NCBI RefSeq assembly: GCF_000264995.1
Contig: NW_006767439.1
Coordinates: 776,961-840,960, forward strand
Length of the DNA: 64,000 nucleotides
Direction: 5' to 3'
From: Punctularia strigosozonata HHB-11173 SS5
Lineage: Eukaryota > Basidiomycota > Agaricomycetes > Corticiales > Punctulariaceae
Shown: positions 20,451 to 30,032 of the stretch, piece by piece
How the letters are laid out: each line of letters opens with the position of its first letter
Position numbering within the stretch: position 1 is the stretch's first letter
The notes under the pieces: generated by a model
The model's database searches: none
Told to the model about the DNA's origin: nothing
The model's input: the letters and a program-made list of their open reading frames with translations, nothing else
Program-made: the position numbers and the translations under genes

Positions 20451-21963
20451 ATGCGGAGAGCTATGCTACCAACTGCCGCTGAAAACTGTAGTCTTCCAGG
20501 GTCGCCTGAGGTTTTTGTTCTCCTATCCTAAGCTGTGCGCGGTCTCCACCGTGTCGTCACGCGGGGCTGAAGGCATTTGCAGTCCGGAGACATGGATTTG
20601 CCATCGCGACAAACCTCAACCTTTGTAGATCCCTTCGATGTCAATGAAATAGAGCGGCAAAGTGCAATCCTAATGAGACTGACCGTCAACGGATGATAGG
20701 AGTAGGGCGCGAACATCCTGCGTCCTCTGGTCGGGGTTGCACAGGTTGGCGTTCCATGGACGCGGAGATCGGCCGCGGTGAGGCCCCTTCCTTTATGTCG
20801 ATTGTGCTGCACATTGTATAGCCAGTCCTATAGCAGCTTTCACTGATAGCTCTGTAGAAACTGCTTGCGCGGTGTCAAGGGAATTCGAGGGCAGAGACGA
20901 GATTGGCTCTTCAACGTTTTCGGTTTCACGGCGCGACTGCGTTATATATCACGATAACGTACAAATGCTTTGACCTGTGCGAACGAGCTATTGTTTGCCG
21001 GGTTCATTCGCCAGCTTTCCATATGGAAGGGCATCGCCCGATGGAATACATAGCCCACGCCTGTCAAAACGCAAAAGATGCGGACGACGGTTTTCGTTGG
21101 CTGGCACTTGATCAGAACACAGCGAGCGGGAGACAATGATACGCCTACCGTAGATAAGACTAATGGCTGTTGTCACCTAGAATTGCACCGTGTGTGAAAT
21201 CAGGGAAGCCCACACGCGAGAGGGGTGAATCGGAAACAGCTCACCGTCATGCGCCGCCTTGCCTCTCTACAAGCATAACTGACGCCACGGCAACGAAGTG
21301 GCCCATAAGCGCGCCAGACAGTCGACCGAAATTCGATCGACCCCCAGGCGCACGACCTGCTGCAGGATCAGGAGCAAAGACCCACTGCGTTGCTTTGAAA
21401 CAGAGTAGCTGGCCGGCACTGATATACAGCCGACGAGAAAACAAGAAGCTGGCAGACGTAAGCGGTTATAGCGCGAAGCATGCCGTTCTGACAAGCTCAT
21501 GATCAGAGGGGGGGCGGAATGTTCCCCGGGCAAGTCGGGACCTCCGTAATGCCGACGTGCGACTTTGACCTCGCGTATGCCGCAATGCGATCTCCAAGAG
21601 GGGCATGAGTGCTTTCAAGAGTCTGCAATTCAACCATCGGGGGATGAAAGAGCGCGAGATCCAACATAAGTTCATTATCACCTAGATGCAGGTAACAACC
21701 TGAACGCGGAACGGTTGATTTTGAACCTTCTCGCAGCGTGAGAACTCACGTTGAACACGCAGGCACGTGCATTTGGCGCCCGTTTTGCACCGTTATCCGA
21801 TCGTCGACATCGCCGTCTACTGCAGTTCAAGGTCACCGTCTGATAGTTGTCATGATTCAATGTGGCATGTACTACCTGAATGCTTGACGAGAGTAAGGGT
21901 GCTCGGGAACCTCCTTATGTGTTCATCATGCATCATGGTTGAATGTGTGCAACTAAACTAGTA
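20451..21963. other. Gene-poor stretch, possible remnants only
   Basis: About 1.5 kb with no supported gene. The minus strand has a TATATAA-type element near 20942-20951, followed about 130 bp later by an ATG and a Pro-rich frame ending near 20680 (it includes QPVQPRPEDAG). That resembles exon 1 of the neighbouring small-gene family, but no partner exon could be found, so it is not called. Confidence 0.4.
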
Positions 21964-22213
21964 TACTGTAATTTTACGACCTTAGGTTCGTCCCCTGTCC
22001 CCTGGCAACCTGAACTGAACCTAATTTCCCGTGTTGTCCCCTGTCCCGCCACCAATATCCAGGCTTTGAACTGACCGTGTGAACTGTAGTTCCTACTGTG
22101 AGAATATTGCACACTGACTACAGTCAGTTTGCGAACTTCCCACGGGCCCGAACTTGCAGCTGTCCCCTGTCCCCCCGGGGGCGGACCGAACCTAAGGTCG
22201 TAAAATTACAGTA
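21964..22213. mobile_element. MITE, 250 bp, TA-flanked, perfect terminal inverted repeats
   Basis: The left end reads TACTGTAATTTTACGACC then TTAGGTTCG. The right end is its exact reverse complement, giving perfect inverted repeats of 27 bp; the outermost TA can be read as the target duplication. The interior carries three copies of a TGTCCCCTGTCCC-like motif and no coding capacity. TA-flanked, non-coding elements with inverted ends belong to the Tc1/mariner-type non-autonomous class. Undamaged ends suggest recent movement. Confidence 0.85.
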
Positions 22214-23721
22214 CGCTCCCGCGAGCAATAATAACTGACTCGGATCTCCTCCACATTTTGCATAGGATAAAGCACCAGAGTTTGGTACTGTGCATTGCTC
22301 GTGAAATACTACTCCAACATTATCTGAGAGGTGAGTGTGTGTAAGTGTGTTTATAGTCCTTTGCGCGCCGTATGTTAGACTATAGTACAGCGTGCAGTGA
22401 TACCATATGATCCAGTCCGGCCTTCCTCTCAACTGGATCGTGAACGACGATCCTGAGAGGTGAGTCCGGGCCGGCGTTATTACTGCCAGCTCAGAATATC
22501 CGTGATCTCGTACGCACCGCTACAACGGAATCCGTCGGCTTTTTCGCATTTTATCTCAGGATTCGAGCACAGCAGTGCTCATAACACCTGGGAAATGGTT
22601 GATGCTGTCAGCCCGTCGTTTGCAGTCGCCGAAGCTTTCTTTGACTCGATCATCGATTGAAGACCTAGGGTTCGAGAACGTTGGATCTGTTGCACGGCCT
22701 TCGCGGTCATTGTGCCTGCCAAACAAACCCCGGCCTAGCATGTCGCGGAGTTATCGCATCCGCCGGGTCGGAAGGCAAAATAACTTTAGGCGTACTTCTG
22801 CTGCCTATGGGCTCTTGTAGGCGCGGTTGAGCTTGGTAGTAAAGCGTACGGTGCAGATGTGTGTGGTGACAGACGTTGTTGATAAAATTGCTCATATTTG
22901 GCTTCCAATAGTAGAGCAATGCATCGTAACATGCACTGATTGATTGAAGGTGATTGTTTCGCCTCGCTATCAGAGAACGAACGATCTCCAAGTCGGCCTT
23001 CCGCGCCTTCACAACAAAGTATAGTACGGGCCAACGCGCCATAGTGATCGACGCGTCGCCAGAACCACACGCAACTGATGTGTACTCTATATCCCATGGT
23101 ATCCGGTCTTGTAAATCGCTCATGCGGGAAAATGGAACGCAAAGTAGATTTAGACTCGGAGGCGCCAGTCGTGAGTGTGAAAGTACGGGGTTCGTAAGCA
23201 TTGAGGGCAGAGCGGCGATAGCCATGAAGGACAAGAGATAGATATTACGCTTTCGGCTCAGATCCGTAATGGAGAATGTCGATATCACCGCGATGCTGTG
23301 CGTGTCGTATAAGTGTATACACGAGCATGCATTACGTGCACATAACTGTCCGATTTCGATCGCGATGCCTACAAATAGGAAGGGGGAAAGAAAATGCAGA
23401 ACTAAGGGGCCCATGACGGACGTTATACAACAACGGGACACACGCGGTAGGTCCACTGGCAATGAGATATCATTGGAGTCAATCCCATAAGAGTGTTAAC
23501 AGACACGGAAGCAGGGGGTATCAGTGGGGTAGATGGGTATATGTTTGCACGTGTCAATCGGTTCATCTTGCCGTTAACCGCCGTCGACAGTCATCAAGGG
23601 AAAGGATTGAATCAAGGTACGATCCCTTAAGCATTTCGCGAGATAGCCTGGTGAACGAGCCGAGGATATCAGCCACGATAGGAGAGTGAATCACATTGGC
23701 ATGCATCCACGTTCAAGACTC
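22214..23721. other. Gene-poor stretch with one uncertain minus-strand frame
   Basis: About 1.5 kb. On the minus strand at 23094-22786 a frame after an AG reads VHISCVWFWRRVDHYG, which recalls the FWRR core of the small-gene family, but no matching first exon was found. A 251-codon open frame at 22707-23462 in another phase resembles no known protein. No gene is called. Confidence 0.4.
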
Positions 23722-24095
23722 CTAGCGCGTGGGCCTGGGGCGTTGCGGACCCGAGGGTCGGGTTGGTCGAGACCCGTTCGCGGGGTGATTGGGTATGCCC
23801 TTTGGAACTCCTTGCGAGCGTTGGTATCTGTGCCTCTTGGACACGAGCCAACGGAGGAATCTGGTGGCAGAGGAACTGACGTCAGTGACGTCAGTGACTC
23901 GTCCTGGCGAGCTCACCTCCCGGGCCATGCACGAGGTGGTTCTGCATCCCACTCGCATTCCTCGGCGTCTCTCCGTTGCAATCCGGTGGAGCATTGTACG
24001 GGAGATGGTGACCAAGCGAGTTCCGGCTCTGGCATTTGCATTATGCCATAGCCTCGCGTGCTGGGCTCCATGAAGGGTGGATGATGCATGGCCAT
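23722..24095 (-). CDS. Small Pro-rich, basic protein; member B of the tandem family
   Basis: Two exons (24095-23917 and 23875-23722) flank a 41-bp GT-AG intron and close exactly to 110 aa. Exon 1 reads MAMHHPPFMEPS, contains IMQMPEPELAW, and is then acidic with two cysteines. Exon 2 is RFLRWLVSKRHRYQRSQG followed by a tail of Arg and Pro ending RPRPTR. The intron is phase 2, as in members A and C, and sits at the same place just before the aromatic-basic segment. The intron contains two overlapping-spaced TGACGTCA palindromes. The start was taken at 24095 because the upstream ATG at 24215 lies only a few bases from the TATA box and is unlikely to be in the mRNA. B is the most diverged member. 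Function unknown. Confidence 0.55.
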
Positions 24096-24220
24096 CGTCG
24101 GGTGCGTAAAACTCTGGAAGCGAGTTGAGTCGAGAGGGAGGTCGTGTCTCAGCTGGACGCTTGTTGAAAGTAGGCCGGCGGATGGAAATGGATGATTTTC
24201 CGAGGGCCACGCCATCGGAT

Positions 24221-24230
24221 CTTTATACAA
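24221..24230 (-). promoter_or_regulatory. TATA box of family member B
   Basis: The minus strand reads TTGTATAAAG here, about 130 bp upstream of the chosen ATG at 24095. Confidence 0.5.
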
Positions 24231-24260
24231 AAAATTAGTACGGAAGCCATGATGTCGTCA

Positions 24261-24290
24261 GCAGGCTGTTGCAGGCTGTTGCAGGCTGTT
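24261..24290. repeat. Tandem repeat, three 10-bp units
   Basis: Three exact head-to-tail copies of GCAGGCTGTT lie upstream of family member B, just beyond its TATA box, so they could act as a promoter element. Confidence 0.85.
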
Positions 24291-25318
24291 CGCATTAGTT
24301 AGCATTTCTGGTCAGCCATACTGACTCCCCATCATACCACAGCAATGATGGGTGACTCGGCGTAGAATGTACCATGTGTGCACCAGCTGAGCGTAGCTTT
24401 CTCAGAGACCGTCCAAATTTGAAGAGCCAGGGAATGGGGTAGATGGCAATGTGGCCTCATGGGGATGAGACGCGAATCGTTTCCCGCCCAAGCGCCCTAA
24501 GTTGATTCACGACCTCCACAGCGGCCGACAGCGAAGTCTGGCCATGTGGTGTTTCTCCGGAGACTGGACTATGAGACTCGAGAGGCCTCCTTGAGGGCAT
24601 GATGCTTGGCCAGACGCTTATAGTGTTCAACCCGAGTTTAGTGGATAAGCGTACTAGCACGGCGAGCTCGAGCTTCACGTTGTTTCGGCGATTCGGACTG
24701 CTGCCGCGGCGACAATGTGTATCAACCACGTGGATCAGAGCTACGATCAGACTCAGAGCTTGACCTGTTGCAAACAGACGGATTCGAACGCATACGCTTG
24801 CGATTTAAGGCTTCGTCTTGCCCTGCTAATGTATATGCAGAAGCGTAGTATCTGCTACAGTTGCGAGGATAAAGCTCTTCGTTCACGCTCTGGATGCTCG
24901 CTCTGCGAAGCTTCGTGCCTCATATAAACTGCTTGGAATCTGTATATCCTTCACCGCCTATGCATCGAATAGGCGAAGGAAGGCGAAGGAATATGGTGAA
25001 GGGTATGGTTATCATGCAAACGGTTCGTTCCCCTAGTCTCGGGTATGCGGGAGCATGAGAACAACGTCTTCCGCGGATGGGAATCCCAACGTCACAATTT
25101 CAAGTATGTGTGTGTGTGGGGCTAAAGGCGAGGTGATATTGCTGCATAACTTACGCATGCGCAATACTGTCAGATACAAATAATGGATACATCGCTGCGG
25201 ATCCGGCCCGCAAGATTAAACTGCGATCCAAGTCAGATACCGGAGTCCGCTTTTGATGAAGGGAACGCACGATAGTAGTATGGGCAACGTCAGGGATGAT
25301 GCTATCCAGCGCATGCGG
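24291..25318. other. Intergenic between family members B and C
   Basis: About 1.0 kb without a supported gene. It holds a GGCGAAGGAA-type near-duplication around 24971-24990 and a short GT microsatellite around 25105-25117. Confidence 0.45.
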
Positions 25319-25703
25319 TCACGAGAAGAATCTTTTCGGCGGCGGCCTTGGCGGTTTGGGCCCCGCGACGTTGACTTTCGGAGGGCCCTTCGGTATTGCT
25401 GCTATGTGCTGTGATTTCTTGCGGCGCCAGAAGAGAAGCCACGAGAAACGGCTGCAAACGCTACGGGAGGTGAGTGAAAGGTTCACAGTTTCGGTGTGTA
25501 TGAGCGCACCCTCGGCTTGCTCGACGGTGAACTACATGACCCTCCTCTGAGAATCCTCCACGAGCAAAGTATTCGGCCGGCAGGTTCGACGCAGATGTAC
25601 CAGAATGATCGGAGGACTGATTAGGGTAATGCTGAGGTGTCGGCATCTGCATCACGCTTGGGCTAGTGTAGGACCCGGAGTAAGGGTCGATGATGGGGTT
25701 CAT
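25319..25703 (-). CDS. Small Pro-rich, basic protein; member C of the tandem family
   Basis: Two exons (25703-25510 and 25460-25319) flank a 49-bp GT-AG intron and close exactly to 111 aa. Exon 1 is MNPIIDPYSGSYTSPSVMQM then PTPQHYPNQ, followed by a polar stretch ending ASRG. Exon 2 reads VCSRFSWLLFWRRKKSQH, then AAIPKGPPKVNVAGPKPP, and finishes RPPPKRFFS. The intron is phase 2 and splits the Gly codon of the RG exon end, exactly as in member A. The SWLxFWRRK core matches member A residue for residue. A TATA element lies about 90 bp upstream. There is no signal peptide; the aromatic-basic segment could form a membrane- or nucleic-acid-binding helix, which is inference only. Confidence 0.6.
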
Positions 25704-25788
25704 GTTCGGATTGTGTATCTGTAAGGCGTGTTTTTGCTGCTTCGGATTGTGGATGATTATTTTGATAAACATCCCGCCACTTGGCTGG

Positions 25789-25798
25789 CCTTATAAGA
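25789..25798 (-). promoter_or_regulatory. TATA-like element of family member C
   Basis: The minus strand reads CTTATAAGGC here, about 90 bp upstream of the ATG at 25703. Confidence 0.5.
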
Positions 25799-26661
25799 GC
25801 GTGTCGCTCACATCTCCCCTCTTGTTCCCAGACTAGTAGGCCCACCTGTTAGCTCAGCCTCTGGTTTGAATGCGAGTTTCAGCGCGAAGGTACATAACAT
25901 GAGGCAAACGCGTGTAACATCACAGCTTACACAGCCAAGATCCGTAGAGTGATGCATATTGCTAACCAGAAGCGGGAACTTGGGACGCGCAGTGAGTTAA
26001 GCTTCAGGTTGTGGTCCAGCATCGAGGAATGTCGTTTTGATCATCATACACGAGGAGAGCGACCCCGCCGAGAGCATGGCAGGTTCATCTTGAGGAAGAG
26101 ACCAGGTTTATATCCTGCAAGGCGTTACAGCATACAGGGCACTGCTCGAAGACGGAAACAATAGCAGTCCAGAGGGAGGCAATGAAGCGGGCGAAGCCAG
26201 AGTAGTTCGCGAGGCTGAACGCTATCACGCCAGTAGCTGCACGAGGTGGCGTTTCATAGCCATCAGGATGAGTAACTGGGAGCTGCACAAATGATGGGCA
26301 TGCAATGTTATATGGTTTGACCACCGTTGGCTGTAAAGCAATCCCGCGGGGCGCGTGATGAGGCGGGTCGTGGAGTTGCTTCCCAATGATGTTGATTCGC
26401 TACACGCAGCGGGACCTTGGAAATAATCGAAGATATTTGTTGTTCTTCACGCAGGGCTCGTTGTTGCTGCCCTCGTCTAGACTGTGTGCAAAGCAGGCCA
26501 GATGCTGGACCTAGGACGACGGCAAGAGCTGAGAGCGGTTTTCGGAGTCTGGCCCCGATCTCAAAGCCCGGTGAAATCCGTGCCTTCAGACCCGGCAGGT
26601 CTCAAGCCACCGCCTATTTACCCTGCTCGCACTCGCCGCGGCTTTCGTTACCTCGGTCACC
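25799..26661. other. Divergent intergenic region, family member C / membrane-protein gene
   Basis: About 860 bp. A minus-strand frame at 26085-26324 looks faintly coding (it includes FVQLPVTHPDGYETPPRAA) but lacks an ATG and a partner exon, so it was not called. Confidence 0.45.
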
Positions 26662-27412
26662 ATGCCTCACGACGACACCTCATTGCTATCCCGTCGACAG
26701 AACGGCGGAGATAGCCTGAACGAAAACCCGGTCATGTTCGCCATCCTCCTTGTCTTTCTCGGCGCGTTCATGTTCTTTCTCGCGGGCGGCATCGCCTGGC
26801 ACGCCATCGTCGGCCGTAGGAGGGGCAGGCTCATCACTGCACTCGCTGAGCTCCGGTTTGCGCTCACGCAAGAGAACAAGCCGGAGTTATGGGACGCATG
26901 GGCGGACCGGACGCAAAGCAGAGCGCGGGCGGAGTGGCGAACGACACAGGTGGGCGCTTGGCGTTCGAACTCATAGCGCTTCTGAGTGGTGTTATGAATG
27001 TGGTGCTGATCGAAGTATCTTATCCCTGCAGCCCTTGGCGGTGAACGCTATCTCCCCGCGCGAAGGCGGCGATCTGGTCGACTTGATGGACTGGGATCTA
27101 CCACTAGAACTGCTGCTGCATCGCGTGCGCGGCGGGAACCGATGGTGGCCCATGTCGTTGCATTCCCTGCTGCCGAATCTCAGTCGCGAGCAGATACGAC
27201 AATTGATGAAACACGGCCGAATATCGCCCGCAGATGAAGATAGTCTCCCGAGGACGAAGGAGCCACCTACAAATACCACAGGCGTTCAAGTCGCACTGGT
27301 TATCGCGATGCCTGTCCCTCCCAAACTGAAGGAGGACGAAGACAACGCCAAGTCCGACGACGCACATCTATTGCGCGATTTCGTTATCGGGACTACGTGT
27401 ATCCCTCTATAG
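26662..27412 (+). CDS. Single-pass membrane protein, function unknown
   Basis: Two exons (26662-26949 and 27032-27412) flank an 82-bp GT-AG intron and close to 222 aa. One membrane helix lies at about residues 25-50 (MFAILLVFLGAFMFFLAGGI), with polar N-terminus and a basic stretch (GRRRGR) directly after it, which predicts the C-terminal part in the cytosol. The C-terminal domain is acidic at first, contains GGNRWWPMSLHSLLPNLSRE, and ends with a conserved-looking VQVALVIAMPVPPK segment. A shorter splice form skipping 26817-26878 would also be possible. The family is not recognised; basidiomycete hypothetical proteins of this layout are common. ATG context is GTCACCATGC. Confidence 0.75.
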
Positions 27413-27903
27413 TGACCCCTTTCTTTCTGGGTATGTATTACTAATCTGCTGGTTTGCTGTCCTACTTGTGCTATCGACGATACCATGTTGACATGGTTCT
27501 ACTCACGGACATTGTATGGACCTACGACCTTTAGACGTGATACCACTTTGCTGTAGTTATAGGTTGAAGGAATTATGTATTGCTTAACGTTGAGAAAGCG
27601 TCTACTCTAAGGCCGCGAAATATACAAGACTTACGTATGCATTGATAAAAGGGGTATGAACATCTCCCTCCGTCGAGAAGGCGCATCCGCCGAAGATGGA
27701 TAACTATCAGGGGAAAAAACGTAGCCGCAACACCGGAAAGCAAGATCGTATTGAATGATCCGGAGTGGACGCATGGCTATCCGGGCTTGCTAGAAGCAGC
27801 ACAGCGACCTACGCAGGACGCAGCCTTTTGACTTCCACGCCCATTGACAACGTGTCTGGATTGATCGCGGATAGGAACCATGCCTGATCCACGGATGGAT
27901 GGA
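27413..27903. other. Convergent 3' intergenic region
   Basis: About 490 bp between the membrane-protein gene and RRG9, AT-richer than its surroundings, with no coding signal. Confidence 0.5.
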
Positions 27904-28775
27904 TTAGACCATGGTTAGGCGCTCTCTCCTTCTCCACTTGAGTCGTTCTTCTCGCTCGCGTTCCTTGCTAGCTTCAATCCTTGCTTGCTTCAGCCGCGCT
28001 TCGCGTTGCGCAAGCCGCGCCTGTTCAGCGGATGACGGCTGCCATGAGCTCTACAGGCGACGGCGAAGAAGTTCAATGAGCCGCACGTAGATTGGGGATT
28101 CTCCATGAGCGCACCTTTAGTATCCTTCTTACAGCTTCCGGGCTGATCCTGAATTTCTCGGCAAGAACGGGAGTGCTGAATGTGTCCGGATCGTGTTTGT
28201 GCAGAGTTCGGATTCCATCCATAGCCGCTCTAGAAAGCTTTCTAGTGGGCGCCCATCTGACGCGGGAATGAGAAAAGAGTTTGCGGCCAGCGAAACATGC
28301 GGAGGACACACCCATCTGGGAACGCTTCCTTCATGGCGATGTGGTGTGCGAGGTGCTCTCGAGGCGCCCTCTTGAACGCCTGGGGCGACTTGCGAGAAGA
28401 GGACGGAACAGGACCAAGCTTAGCGTCTGGAAGTTCTTCTTTCAGGTCCTCCTCCGAAATGGAGGCGTCGAAGTCGACCTCGCCTCCTTGCGAGGTCGAT
28501 TCGCTCGTCATTCCTGCGTCCGCATTCTTGCGCAAGAATGTGGGAGGCGCTAGAGGCTGACATCTTGATGGACCGGCTGCCGAATCAGAGTCCGGCCACG
28601 AGAGCGGTTTGGGCCTTGGGTGCGACGCTGGCGTTTTCCAGTCTCGATGACTCGGTGTCCTTGACTTCACGGCTGATTGAAGACGAGAGTAGTTCCGTTT
28701 GCATATCCTCGCGTGTTCCGTGCGGACGACGGCAGCGTCTAATGAACGCTGGACTAGTTGTCGTATAGAAGCCAT
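27904..28775 (-). CDS. RRG9: Rrg9-like mitochondrial protein (neugrin family)
   Basis: Three exons (28775-28312, 28256-28115, 28050-27904) close to 250 aa. The N-terminus (MASIRQLVQRSL, then many Arg and Ser) looks like a mitochondrial targeting sequence, followed by a disordered linker of about 100 residues. The conserved core is WAPTRKLSRAAMDGIRTLHK, then TFSTPVLAEKFRISPEAVRR, then ILKSSWQPS, the Rrg9/neugrin signature, with the second intron splitting it at ILK/SSW. A charged coiled tail (EQARLAQREARLKQARIEAS) ends the protein. Rrg9 is needed for respiratory growth and mitochondrial genome maintenance in yeast. The gene is divergent from coactosin with 194 bp between start codons. Confidence 0.9.
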
Positions 28776-28969
28776 GCGAAAGAGTGAACGGAGGCAAAAC
28801 TCCAGGCCAAGCAGTTGGTGGGTGGCTGTGCGCGCGGGCGCTAAGATCGAATCGCTATCGACCTCGACAGCAACCAGGTTCGAGCACACTACTCACTGCT
28901 TCAAACGTTCAGCTCCCCTCTTCCTTCATTGCTGCCTTGGAAACGCGCTCTTTGACGGATTTGTGACCC
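28776..28969. promoter_or_regulatory. Shared divergent promoter, RRG9 / coactosin
   Basis: Only 194 bp separate the two start codons, so the promoters of both genes must overlap or abut here. No TATA box is evident. Confidence 0.65.
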
Positions 28970-29770
28970 ATGGCCGACGTCTCTGACGAGAAGATTCAAG
29001 AAGGTCATTCGTTGCTCCTCGGCTGACCGCTCGCTCGAGTTCCTCATCCTTGGATATTCATCCGTAGCCTATCAGGACGTGCGTTCCAAATCGGACACGA
29101 ACTGGTTGCTCTTGGACTATGAGGTCAGTGAATGCGCGCTCTATGTATGGGCGCTCACTCACATCTCGTTTTGCAATGGGATCTATATTTGGGGATGATT
29201 CACTTTCGCCATTGGACAACACGCGTTCGTCGGAAACCGTGTAGTCTGACCGTTCCGACGTCCTTCATGTGACGAGCACCGGGACGGGGGGCCTCGAAGA
29301 GCTACGGGAGCACCTGGATGATGGCAAGGTGCGTTTGTGATACACGTATTTCTTCGACCATGTCTCAACGTATCCTCTGACACTATGCTAGGCATCTTTC
29401 GCGTATGCACGCGTGACCTACTCCAACGACAAGGAATCTCAACGAGAGAAGTTCATCCTTGTGGTTTGGATCGGGCCCAATTGCAAGGTCATGCGCAAGG
29501 CGAAAGTGAGTGCATGGCGCTGGGGTTTCGCGCAACAAGCCTGACCAATGCTGGGTATAGATCTCCGTGCATGCCGCCGATGTCAAGTCCGTGCTCCGCG
29601 TTTACTCCATCGAGGTTGCCGCAAGGGAGAAGGATGACCTCAAGGAAGAGCCCATTGTCGTTAGGTTACGCAAGGTGTGCGCTCTAATGCTTGATCTTCA
29701 TCATGGACCACTTATGGATTGGTCCATCGCCCGCTTACAGGCCGGCGGCGCGAGTTACGATGGCGTTTAA
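28970..29770 (+). CDS. Coactosin (ADF-homology actin-binding protein)
   Basis: Six exons (28970-29003, 29068-29123, 29245-29328, 29392-29505, 29561-29674, 29741-29770) close to 143 aa, all GT-AG. The protein begins MADVSDEKIQEAYQDVRSKS and is one ADF-H domain. Conserved blocks are TNWLLLDYE, GTGGLEELREHLDDGKASFA, YARVTYSNDKESQREKFILV, VWIGPNCKVMRKAKISVHAA, and the C-terminal helix EEPIVVRLRKAGGASYDGV. Length and layout match fungal and animal coactosins, which bind F-actin filaments in the cytoplasm without severing them. The last exon is only 30 bp. Confidence 0.95.
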
Positions 29771-30032
29771 CAAGATACGAATGTCATCTGTCTCTGCCTT
29801 TCATTTCTTTCCGCAATCCTCACAATCATCGCTCTTCTCTCTCCATTGGTCGTTGTACATGGACTCGGCTCGGGACATAAGTGACATGTTATTTACAAGA
29901 GCACTATCGACCTGTCCGAAGCGACGGTCCCTCATGCGCACTACTGAGTTGGTCTTCTGGAACGGCCGGAAGCAAGGCAATATGTGCACAATAAAGCTCG
30001 ATTGTGGTAATTGAGTATGCTCCTCACTACGC

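Noticed and set aside
22707-23462. 251-codon minus-strand open frame
   Set aside because: No similarity to a known family, no splice-linked partner and no promoter sign; it overlaps the possible family remnant in another phase.
24750-24800. GTTCGAATC on the minus strand, reminiscent of a tRNA T-loop
   Set aside because: The flanking bases do not pair into a T-stem and no acceptor or anticodon arm can be drawn.
26085-26324. Coding-like 79-codon minus-strand frame
   Set aside because: Lacks an ATG start and no joining exon was found; left as an uncertain stretch.
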